Assembly: GCF_000003815.2 (NCBI RefSeq) | Contig: NC_049980.1 | Span: forward strand, 24,669,638-24,733,637 | Direction: 5' to 3' | Origin: Branchiostoma floridae | Taxonomy: Eukaryota > Chordata > Leptocardii > Amphioxiformes > Branchiostomatidae | Length of the DNA stretch: 64,000 nt | Shown here: one piece after another, positions 49,163 to 59,884 of the stretch | Layout of the letters: the number at the start of each line of letters is the position of its first letter | How positions within the stretch are numbered: position 1 is the stretch's first letter | The notes under the pieces: generated by a model | The model's database searches: none | What the model was told of the DNA's origin: nothing | The model's input: only the letters and a program-made list of their open reading frames with translations | Made by a program: the position numbers and the translations under genes

Positions 49163-52100
49163 ATGTCAGGACAGAACGCAAAACCACTTAGGTTTTGGAA
49201 CAACCTGTGCTACGGTTTGGCTGGTATTCCAACAAGTCTGTCAGGCAACGCCATCAACTTTTTCTTCTCTGTGTTTATCCTTGAAGTAGCACAGGTACGA
49301 GCACTACCCTATACCCTATGTCTCGTGTGGTATTGTGCCAATGAAAATTAATGGTTAAATATACATGTGCCCTATAGCGTTGTTTTACATAACGGGCCGC
49401 CCTTCAACAAAATGTACAGTACGTGTACCATTCCCAACAGCAAAGTTGATCTTAAGCTCATATCGTTGTTTACAATACCAATGTATGTAAAACGACGAAC
49501 ATCCACGTATATCAACGAAAAGATCAATTGTGAAGATGTGTCTGATAAGTGCTACAAAAATATCTACGAGCCGTACTTTTTTTGTACTGACGGGCAGAAA
49601 TGCAATGCTGTGGCCCACAATCGAACTCGGACATGTTTCTTTAGATCACCTTTTCCACACAAACAAAATGTACCGTCGATATCATCTTTCTTCTTCTCTT
49701 CCAAGATCACTCCTGCCCACAACTCCATACTGACGACCTCTGCCATTGTACTGTCGTCTGCTGCAAACTTCTTTGTTGGGTTTCTGGTGAACACAACCGA
49801 CACGAGATGGGGCAAGCTGAAACCATGGTAGGTCGATTTTGGAAAGCTCAACATGCCCGCTCTATATATCTATATAACCGTTAGCAATACAAATACAAGA
49901 AGGAAGGGTCTAACAAGATAACTTTCTGTTTGTTTCTTTTTAATCCAGGATTCTCCTCAGTACGTTTCCATCGGCGGCTTGTTACTTCTTCCTGTGGTTT
50001 TCCCCTGGAGTTGCCAACCCTACAGGAAAGCTGATATGGTATCTCGTGTTCTACGTCGGATTCAGGGTCGTGTCAACGGTATGAGCTTCTAAATAATAGT
50101 TTTAAAAGTACTTATACCTATTTTGTCTCTTACCAGTAACCAGCCTTAAACAAAAAGCCTTTCAGTAATCTGTGCATCATGAGAACATGCCAATGTGAGC
50201 CTGCAGGTCTGGGCATGACAAAAACGAGGTAGGACTTTCGCTGTGTGTCTCCACTGCAAATGATTTAGTTTATCATTTTTCTTCTATCTTCTAGGGATAC
50301 GGTGTCGCTAGGGACTCTCTCGTGATGTTTGCAAGCCACGAACCGAGAGAAAGAGACACACTGATCACCTATTGTAAGTAATATTGCTATGACAACTTGA
50401 TATCTGTTTCCGTATTTAGGTGGCCATGTTGTCCTGAATGTATAGAAGCTGTCAGATTTCCTTGATTGGGATTTTTTTTGCCTCTCAGCATCAGCGTTTC
50501 AGATTGCTGGGATAATACTCTCTGCACTGATCCAGCAAGGAACATTTCTGTTACTCCATGCCGACCTTGGGTACGACCCGTGTAGCAACGGGACTAACGT
50601 TAACGGTACCGATTACGGCCCGTCCCGAGATACTGAGGTAAGAAGTGTGAATGTGTGAGTGTGACAGGGTACAAAAGGGTACCAGTATGGATCGGGACGT
50701 TACAACGTCCAGCTTTATTTGACGTGATGTTTTTTTTATAAGAGATGGCAGATTGAAGATTTCGTCACAGAAAGACATCTGTAATCTTACTGTTTTCTAC
50801 AGAAAGAGGCGTACATGGTAGCTGCTGCTGTTGGAACTGTCATCTTTCTACTCTGTGGACTGGCAGCAGTGTTTGGTGTTCCAGAGATAACAGGTATGGA
50901 AATGTTTGATCTGTACCGTGTGTGTGTGTGTGTGTATGTGCGTTTGGCTGTGCTTGCGTGTGTACGTGTGTATGTGCACCCACTTGTGCGCGTGTGTGTG
51001 TGTGCCTGAGTGTCTGTCTGCGTGAAAGAGGATGTGCCATTATAAAGAGTTATTCCAAGTTTACTCTACAAGGGTTAAAAATAACAATTTGTTTCAGATA
51101 TGAGGAAAACCGAGCAGTCATCCTGTTTCCCCGTTGGTGACATCAAAGCCCTCGCCCGCCATCGGCCTTTTCTCATGCTGCTTGTGATAAAGGCGTTCCT
51201 TGAGCTAGGTATCAATGTAAGTTGGTAAGATAAAAGTGATAAGACTAATCAAACTTTGTATGATAACGCCCGGTTCGTTTTTCAATAAAACAAACAAATA
51301 CAATTTTACGAGCTTGTGAACGTTGTAGATTTTGAACATCTTCAGGGTTTCGAAAATAGATTTCTTAACTTGTAAACTACTATGTCTGACTTCTCTTACT
51401 ATTGATTGCAGACCAAACAAATCAACAGTGCCCTGATGATGCAATATACTTTCAACATCGCAGACCAGGTCTTCTATGTCATTTTTCTATACATGGTACG
51501 TTTATGCTTTTGAAGAAAACGAGTAAACAAAAACACACAGTTGTGCTCACGATTCTAACCAAAAAAATTGAAAAATACATCGTTTGTCTTTATCTCTTGT
51601 ATTGTACATTGTATGAATGCAGTAAATGATTGGATTGTCAATATTATGAATGAATAAATTGAATGAATGGATTGAGATATATACAGTAACTACATAAAGG
51701 GGTCACTTTGAGACCTTTGCAATGTTTATTTATTTTGCAGGCTGCTGCAGTGGTAGCAATATTCTTTTGGAATCTGATCATACGTCGGATCGGGCGGAAA
51801 AAAGTCATATTCCTGGGAATTCTGGTAAGTCATATTTGCACTTTTCCTTTACTTTTTGCACAAAGGTGATAAAGGTGACATCTGTTCTCATTCTCTCGCA
51901 GAGAAGCACCATGTCTACATGAGTGTTATAGAGTGATTTATGTTGTTGACTGGGACGTCCATTTCAGGTCTTCTTACTACCGCACAACGCCGCTCTCCTG
52001 ATAGCCACCGAGGATCTGCTTGGGAACGGGCTGCTACCGTTCATATTCGTTGCGGCTGCCTGGGGTGGAATAGGAGAGGGCTGTATGTACATAGTACAAA

Positions 52101-53296
52101 GGCAGGTATTTCACATACAAATGTATTTAGGGATGCTCTGTAGAAACGTTTGAATGCTATAAAAAGTCAAGTGCGCATGCACATCATTCTAGAATTCTAC
52201 CACAAACGTCTGTAGATATGACATGCATGATTGCATGGATGATGGTCTGTTTTAACGTAAGCACATGTTTCTCCATTATATTAAAGCGTCATGTGCACGG
52301 ATGTCATCGACGATTTTACACTCAAGACTGACAGGAAGATGGCGTCTGTCTTCTACGCTGTCTGGGGTTTCGTCACTGGTATCATGGATGCCATCAGCGC
52401 TGCTGTCTCTAACTGGATACTTCAGTAAGTCGCAGGCATTAAATGGTTTGGTTAAAGGTTACAACTGTACACAGTAAAATACACCCAAGGAGGTTGAAAG
52501 AGGGTGTGTTTAGGGTGTATTTAGGTGCATCAACGTCCTTGATACACATAAATACCCAGGTAACTTTACATGGCTTGACAAAAACTTCTGATTAAAAGTT
52601 ATTGCTCTTGATAAGGGTTTGGTCTGGTGCGGATCACAATGGTAGAACCTACTCTCCAAGCAGAGGAGCAGTAAGAGGAGCGCCCGTGTGATTTTTCCGA
52701 CTACTAGTATCTACGCGACTCAACCTCTGCTTGGAGAGTAGGTAGAACCTGAAATGGGGTACGCACCCGTTCCCCTACTTCCAATGAGTTTATGAGATGA
52801 GCAGTGCTGTCAAGTCAAATCTCGTTTGTTCTCTCCAACTCTCAGGTCTGTGAACTACAACGCAGATAACTGTGTCCAGTCGAACAGAGTGAAACAGGCT
52901 CTCCGGTACATAACGGCGGGCACGCCTCCTGCAGTCTACGTCATAGCCTTGCTGTTCGTCTGGCTGTACCCGATCACCGAGGAGTCTCGCTTGAGAACCA
53001 AGATGGCCCTGGACGCAAGGTGTGTGTATAATTATCTAACATCAACAAATTTGAGAATTCAACAAAATTCGAACTGCCTGTAACCCATAACAATGACTTT
53101 GTAATACATGTCTATCTACTAGCATGTATTTATGCATCTTTCTATCTTATATGCATTGATTACAATGACAATGACAATGACAATGTACATCTGCTCTTTT
53201 GAACACAGGAGAACAGCAGGAGACAACGACGAGACGCAACTGTATAACCCTGTAGAGGACAATTCCCTTCAGGAAACTTTGGCGCCTGAGGCCTGA
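49163..53296 (+). CDS. MFSD2-like: MFSD2-like transporter copy 4
   Basis: Thirteen coding exons: 49163-49294, 49706-49827, 49949-50078, 50295-50373, 50489-50637, 50803-50893, 51098-51216, 51412-51495, 51741-51824, 51968-52101, 52287-52424, 52846-53019, 53209-53296. They encode 507 residues plus stop, unbroken; this is the most compact copy (4.1 kb). 12-TM GPH/MFS_2 pattern: GFLVN...GKLKPW in TM2 and the following loop, ERDTLITY, CTDVIDDFTLK, YPITEESR. Cys186 and Cys430 are kept. The TM2 cation-site positions are Ser61 and Asn65 rather than Asp. The TM11 lysine that contacts the headgroup in MFSD2A aligns with Gly406. Intron 10 has a GC donor (52102). AATAAA lies at 53592. The ATG is chosen because all four paralogues start here, 44 codons before the first intron. 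Substrate unknown. Confidence 0.92.
50921..51010. repeat. (TG)n-rich microsatellite, copy 4 intron 6
   Basis: TG-rich tract starting about 28 bp after exon 6, at the same intronic position as the tract at 18990 in copy 1. Confidence 0.85.
52641..52749. repeat. Snapback MITE in copy 4 intron 11 with 9-bp direct repeats
   Basis: ACCTACTCTCCAAGCAGAGG at 52647-52666 is the exact reverse complement of 52724-52743. GGTAGAACC flanks both sides (52641-52649, 52741-52749), consistent with a 9-bp target duplication. Confidence 0.85.
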
Positions 53297-53591
53297 TATC
53301 CTCATCTATCTATTGTGAAGCCCACTTTATACTCTGTGTTTAAAGCTTCTTCAGCAACCCCATACGTTGTGTAATGTCCGAACAGAAATGAACAATCAGA
53401 TGATGAATTAATATATTATCTGTATAAAGCCGGTCTGGACACAGAGCAACAATATAATGTAACCCATTTTTAGAACATACGGTATTATTGAGAAACTGTT
53501 GAGACACAGACTCATGGACAATACCATTCTTTATTACAGGCATGTTACAGTAATCTCATGATAAGTGTTGCTTTGTATGCGTATGTGCTTT

Positions 53592-53597
53592 AATAAA
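53592..53597 (+). promoter_or_regulatory. Candidate poly(A) signal of copy 4
   Basis: AATAAA about 295 bp after the copy 4 stop codon, just before the foldback element. Confidence 0.5.
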
Positions 53598-53599
53598 GG

Positions 53600-54568
53600 G
53601 TTAATGCCCCGGCCCGAGGTGTATATGGTGAGATAATCCCTGGTCAGGTGCGATAACCACCGAATAAACCACCGAGTGAGCGTAGCGAAGGATAAGGCGG
53701 GGCATTAACGTTATTATCATATAGCCTACACAAACTGACCCATTTAAGCAACAAATTCCTTTATAATACATAAATCCTTTATTCAAGACATTCAAGGCTT
53801 GACATAAGGACAAATTCCCTTCTGCTGGGACAAGTGTGTTGCTATTCAATCCTAAGTTATAGTTGTACATATTCAATGAATTTGAAGGAATGTGAACAGA
53901 AAGAATGTTTGGATTAACTCTAACATGGACTGCACACTGTACAAAGCATTCCTTTCTGCTGACGCATGACGCCGTAACACGTAGCTTCAGGCCAGGCAGG
54001 TGGGTATCGCTCCTCTGATTGGTCAGAATGAATCGACACCGGTGCCGGTGTTGATTCATTTTGACCAATCAAAAGTAGCGATACACACAAGAAAGTAAGG
54101 TATATGAAGGCATCGGCCAATAAAAAGGAGCGAAACATATGCCAGAGCAGAGAGAATAAGTACAGACTGCAAGGGGGAATGGCTCCTTCTAACATTGATA
54201 ATGAGTTTTGTTGTTCTAAAAAGCCTGCAATGTTTGGAATATTTTCTGTGGAAATTTTTGTTTTAAAATGCAATGTGTAATCTCCTTACATATGCATGTA
54301 CCAAAGAACAAATGTAAATTTTCAGAAATTCGACAAAGGAATTCACACGTATAGTACCAAGGGATCTATGCATCATACAGGAGTTTGCAAGTTTGGGTAG
54401 GCTATATGATAATAACGTTAATGACCCGCCTGCCGTTCCTCGGTGTACATGGTGTCATAACGCCTGGTCCTTTGCTATAACCACCTCATAAAACCAGGTT
54501 TTATTCAGTAGTTATAGCAAAGGACCAGGCGTTATGACACCATATACACCTCGGGGCGGGTCATTAAC
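53600..54568 (+). mobile_element. Foldback element, copy B
   Basis: Both ends are themselves hairpins: 53600-53709 (GTTAATGCCCC ... GGGGCATTAAC) and 54417-54568 (GTTAATGACCCGCC ... GGCGGGTCATTAAC). The body shares CCAAT boxes, GAATAAGTACAG and the GGTAGGCTATATGATAATA block with the element at 28556-29604. No coding capacity. Confidence 0.75.
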
Positions 54569-55138
54569 CCTTAATTCAAGTCTAGTAGAAATTGAAGTAA
54601 CACTCAGACCGTTCTTGCTTGATTGTGATGAGAAACTATTCTTTATAAATAGCTTACAGTGTGGAGATGACTAATAAAAATACGTTAACTCAACTTACAG
54701 TCTACCATAAGCATAGTAGATGAATACACGGCGAATGCTATGCGTATGATGATGCGCGGTGGATGTAACTGTTATTGATGTTGTGTATGTGATAGAACGT
54801 TTAGTAAACGCGTCATATGTAAATTTCTCATGTCTATGTATTCTGGCGCAATGGTACACGAGTGACTACTATTTCGTAAATATAACATTTGCACATCTGC
54901 TTTATTTGCGTTCATCGATAACTCATGCATTTCTGTTATTATTGTCGTCGAGAGAGAAGACGAGAATACCTGATATCGAGTAACGTTAGAGAATGTCTTA
55001 TCAGCACATTGGCATATCAGTTCTATTGCACTCAAAATAGTTTCTTGTGGCCGCTCCTCACGGTTAAAGCAGGCTCTGTAGGGCATGGCTCTTTTGCATA
55101 CTTTAACTGGGAGGTGCAGTCACAAGCAAGACCAAGTA
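54569..55138. other. Non-genic spacer
   Basis: No gene or repeat recognised apart from low-complexity AT-rich stretches. Confidence 0.45.
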
Positions 55139-58100
55139 CAACTAGAGTTCCACGAACACATACCTTTGCCAAATAAACCAGGTTTGTTATGTAGAATGAT
55201 GTCTGCAGACAAATGCGTTACTCATTTCATTTTCTTTATAATTATATGCTTGGAGTTGGTTTATAAAATTTCGGCATTCATTATGCAAATTAGATCCCAA
55301 GTTACAATTAATTGATATCAAATTGTATCAAGCATTACTTAAGCTATCAGCATACCAAAAATCATGATGATCCTTTGATCCATTCTCTTTCAAAGTCTTT
55401 AAATACACCTCTTACTCTCTTCCCTCTTTCTCAGTTACATATGTGACAACTTTGATGAAAGTACTATAATGGAATGCAGTGGATTTATTAACTTTTCCTA
55501 ATCAATTATGCAAATTACCTATTTTTTGCATAATAAGTATCACATTATATAAGTCTTCACTTGGGCTATCTACATGCCAAAAATCATGACGATCCGTCAA
55601 CACGTTCATATTTTCTCATTAATTATGCAAATGAGATCATCATTTGCATGATAAATATGTATTAACATTTCTCTCTTTCTCAGCTACATATGTGACAAGT
55701 TTTAAAGTCCTATCATGGAATGTAGTGAATTCATAAAATATCCTCATTAATTATGCAAATTAGCTGTTGATTTGCATAATTGGTATCTCATTATGTAGGT
55801 CTTCACTTACGCTACCTACATACCAAAAAACATGATGATCCGTCAACATGTTCATATTTTCTCATTAATTATGCAAATGAGGTCATCATTTGCATAATTG
55901 ATATCTATCGACATTTCTCCCCTTCCCAGCTACATATGTGACAAGTTTGAAAGTCCTATCATGGAATGCAGTGGATTTATGAATTTTCCTCATTAATTAT
56001 GCAAATTAGCTGTTGATTTGCATAATTAGTATACCATTATGTAAGTCATCACTAAGTCTATCTACATACCAAAAATCATGACGATCCGTCAACACGTTGT
56101 AGAGTTATTCTCGTCCAAAGTTTGAAAGGAAACCGGCGCCTGCAGTTCCAAAAAAGCCGCTAGGGGGCCCAAACTCACAGCACTTACTCTCTGCCTCAAG
56201 GACTATCTACCACTCAAAAATCATGACCACAGCACGTCCAGAACACGAGATATAAAAAATTGAGTTTCCGCTGCAGTACCTTAGCAAGCCGCTAGGGGGC
56301 CCATTATCGAACTTGACCTTCGTTTTCCCGACCCCTACCCACCTACCAAATATCATCGGGATCCATCCAAGGCTTCTCGAGTTATGCTGTTAACACACAG
56401 ACACACAGACTCACAAGCCCAAAACATAACCTTAGCCATTCTGGCAAAGGTAACTAGAGTTCCACGAACACATACCTTTGCCAAATAAACCAGGTTTGTT
56501 ATGTAGAATGATGTCTGTAGACATAAATTTGTCACTCATTACATTTTATTTTATATGCCTGGAGTTGGTTCATAAAATTTTGCCATTGATTATACAAATT
56601 AGATCCATATTTACACTACTAATATCAAATTGTATCAAGCATCACTTAAGCTATCAGCATACCAAAAATCATGATGATCCTTTCATTCTTGACTTATTCT
56701 CTTTCAAAGTCTGAAACAAAACCGGCATCTGCAGTTCAAGAAAAGACATTATAGGGGACCCAAACATACACCACTTACTCTCTGCCATCTTTCTCAACTA
56801 CATATGTGACAAGTTTGAAAGTCTTATCACGGAATGCAGTGGATCTATCGACTTTCCTCATCAATTATGCAAATTAGCTATTAATTGGTATCTCATTATG
56901 TAAGTTTTTACTTAGGCTATCTACATACCAAAAATCATGACGATCCGTCAACACGTTCATATTTACCATTAATTATGCAAATGATATCAACATTTGCATA
57001 ATTGATATGTATTGACAGTTCTTTTTCTCAGCTACAAATGTGACAAGTTTGAAAGTCCTATAATGGAATGCAGTAGATTTACAAACTTTCCTCATTAATT
57101 ATGCAAATTAGCTGTCGATTTGCATAATTAGAATTCCATCATGTAAGTCTTCCCTTTGGCTATCTACATACCAAAAATCATGACGATCCGTCAACACATT
57201 CATATTTTCTCATTAATTATGCAAATGAGGTCAATTGCATAATTGATATGCGTTGATATTTTTCTCTTTCTCATCTAAATATGTGACAAGTTTGAAAGTC
57301 CTATCATGAAATGCAGTGGATTTATAAACTTTCCTCATTAATTATGCAAATTAGCTATCGATTTGAATAATTAGTATTCCATTATGTACATTGTTACTTG
57401 GGCTATCCACATACCAAAAATCATGACGATCCTTCTACACGTTCCCGAGTTATTCTCCTCCAAAGTTTGAAAGGAAATCGGCGGCTGCAGTTCCAAACAA
57501 GCCGTTAGGGGGTCAAAACTTACAGCACTTACTCTCTGCCCCAAGGGCTATTTACCATTTAAACATCGCGACCACAACATGTCCAGAACATGAGATATAA
57601 AAAATTGAGTTTCTGCTGCAGTACCTTAGCAAGCCGCTAGGGAGCCCATTATCGAACTTGACCTTCGTTTTCCCAACCCCTACCCACCTACCAAATATTA
57701 TCGGGATCCATCCGAGGCTTCTTGAGTTATACTGTTAACACACACACACACACACACAGACACACACACACACAGACTCACAAGCACAAAACATAACCAT
57801 AGCCATTCTGGCACTGTGGCTATATTTGGGTGTAATGGTTACCTCATGCCCAAGCCCATAGTGTAAGATTGACAAGAAGTGACCCCAAAGGTCATAGTTG
57901 CTGCAAAAGAGGTCAACACGACTATGAACCAGACGATACGATTACAAGAAAATTGTTTATAGGGACAGTACATTATACATGATGGGGTATATACATGCTA
58001 TGTACACATAAGATTTAATAATCTGTAGACCAAGAATAAGGGCAACTAGGGGGCCCAAACTTATGTTACTAACTCCTGAGCATAAGAGCTATCTAACACC

Positions 58101-58625
58101 CAAAATTCGTGACCATATCATGTTTAGAAGATGAGAAAACACACCCGGAAGTTGCGCTGCAGTACCAAGGGAAGCTGCTAGGGGGCCCATTATCGAACTC
58201 CCCCTTCGTTTCCCAGACCCCTACCCACCCACCAAATACCAGCTGCATCCGTCGAAGTCTTCTCGAGTTATGCTGTCCGCAGACAAAAGTTTGCAATTAA
58301 ACCGGCGCCTGCACTTCCATGAAAGCCACTAGGGGGCCCAAACTCGCAGCAATCACTCCCTGCTTTAAGGGCTCCCTAACGCTCAAAAATCACGACCGCA
58401 GCATGTCCGGAACGCGAGATATCAAGCATGCAGGTCCTGCTGCAGTACCTTAGCAAGCCGCTAGGAGGCCCATTATCGAACTCGACCTTCGTCTTCCACA
58501 CCCCTACCCACCCACCAAATATCAGCCGCATCCATCGAAGTCCTCTCGAGTTATGCTGCTCACAAACGGGGAGAACCACACCACCAAACCGAAAACATAA
58601 CCTTAGCCATTCTGGCAAAGGTAAT
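55139..58625. repeat. Satellite-like array, 1.3-kb period, rich in inverted octamer motifs
   Basis: Two long units start with ACTAGAGTTCCACGAACAC at 55141 and 56453 (period 1312 bp). Each has an AT-rich part built of roughly 240-bp subrepeats (ATGCAAAT...ATTTGCAT hairpins, ACATACCAAAAATCATGACG, TGTGACAAGTTTGAAAGTCC) and a GC-richer part (GCCGCTAGGGGGCCC, TCGAGTTATGCTGTTAACAC, CATAACCTTAGCCATTCTGG). A third, degenerate unit with only the GC-richer part covers about 58020-58625. A (CA)n tract lies at 57738-57776. Confidence 0.85.
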
Positions 58626-58809
58626 TACACCAAGCAAGGACTTTATATAACGTTATACTAGTATACTCATATAACGTCCTTGCACCAAGGTACCAAAGAG
58701 AGAGGATCAGAAAGCTGCTAAGGAGGCTAATAAGAGTCCAATCAACAAGTGTGATTTTCTTTGAGCTTGTGATGTAACGCTAATACCAAGGAATATGTTG
58801 GAGGGGTAA

Positions 58810-59352
58810 GGCCACAGCAAGTAAATTTTATATGGATGACATCCTCTGCAGACTGCAAAAATAGTGCGATAGGGCGAAAAAAAAACAAGATTGTGAAAAA
58901 AAAACAAGATGGCTACATTTTCAAAATTAGGCACCATAAAGTTGTGATGACTGTTGTAAAAAGAATTAAAGGGACAAAACATGGTATCAGAGCCAACAAG
59001 GCATTCGTTTCTGTATTTAAGACATGTAACATATTACTGGTGTGGTAAAAGTGACACTAGTGTGGTAGACTGGCATCACCAACAAATTAAAGTTGGTAAC
59101 CATACTCATAGCTTCCATATTGGACTCACGTTTACAACTATCCAATAAGTTTCATTTCTACAACTACAGTCCTGGGTACTTCGCAAGTATCACTTCTACA
59201 AGTAAAGTTATTAGGCTACAAACAATATATTTGCTCATTTTGGTACTTAATCGTCATGTTGACCATCCCTGCAGAAGAAAATGTTTTTTTTCTGAAATAA
59301 GGCGAAAATTAATGCGCAGTGATGTCATCCATAAAATTTACTTGCTGTGGCC
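58810..59352. mobile_element. PIF/Harbinger-like MITE, copy C
   Basis: 543 bp with TAA on both sides (58807-58809, 59353-59355). TIRs start GGCCACAGCAAGTAAATTTT and share the inner GGATGACATCC with copies A and B, but the outermost TIR sequence differs, so it is a sister subfamily. No transposase. Confidence 0.8.
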
Positions 59353-59473
59353 TAACTTGCATTACTGGTCACAAAGGCTGCATAACAGGGACATCTGACG
59401 TTTTCCCCATGAACTGCAGCCTGCGTTCAGGAAGTCTTTGGAAAGTCATCGGAAACGAAGTGGATTGTGGGTT

Positions 59474-59561
59474 ACTTCCGCCATCTTGGTCTGTATATTG
59501 ATGTGGACCGAGGAAAACTGCGGGCAGGATTTCCACTTTTTTCTACCACAACATAGGGCCG
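59474..59561 (+). promoter_or_regulatory. ETS/YY1 promoter-like site followed by a 5' splice donor
   Basis: ACTTCCG (ETS) runs directly into CCGCCATCTTGG (YY1, 59478-59489), a pairing common at TATA-less metazoan promoters. A consensus donor (CCG|GTAAGT) follows at 59562, so 59490-59561 may be a non-coding first exon of a plus-strand gene continuing to the right. An 82-codon frame with a signal-peptide-like start (59601-59849) begins inside the would-be intron and is not supported by anything else. Confidence 0.45.
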
Positions 59562-59853
59562 GTAAGTCTGAAACAAAGGCTGTTTGTTGTCTGGTTCGTC
59601 ATGTCTACTATCAGCTATGTCTCTTTGCTGGTGCTGACTTTATTATGCGTAGTACCGAACATTTCTATCGCCGAAGTTTCGCTTGTTTGTACACAAAGTT
59701 CGATCATGGACCGCAGGGGAAAGCAACTTTACCAGCCGGGCGTCTGGCAAGCACAAATTATGTCTGGACAAAAATCTCGAAAACTCCACAAGCTTCATTT
59801 ACTTTTGACAACCCTTGTGTGTTTCATACTATCCAGATACTGCCATTGAAAAC

Positions 59854-59884
59854 ATGGCGACGGAGAAAATTTCTCCGTCGCCAT
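59854..59884. repeat. Perfect 31-bp palindrome
   Basis: ATGGCGACGGAGAAA and its exact reverse complement are separated by one base. Flanking sequence is not repeated elsewhere in the window. Confidence 0.9.
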
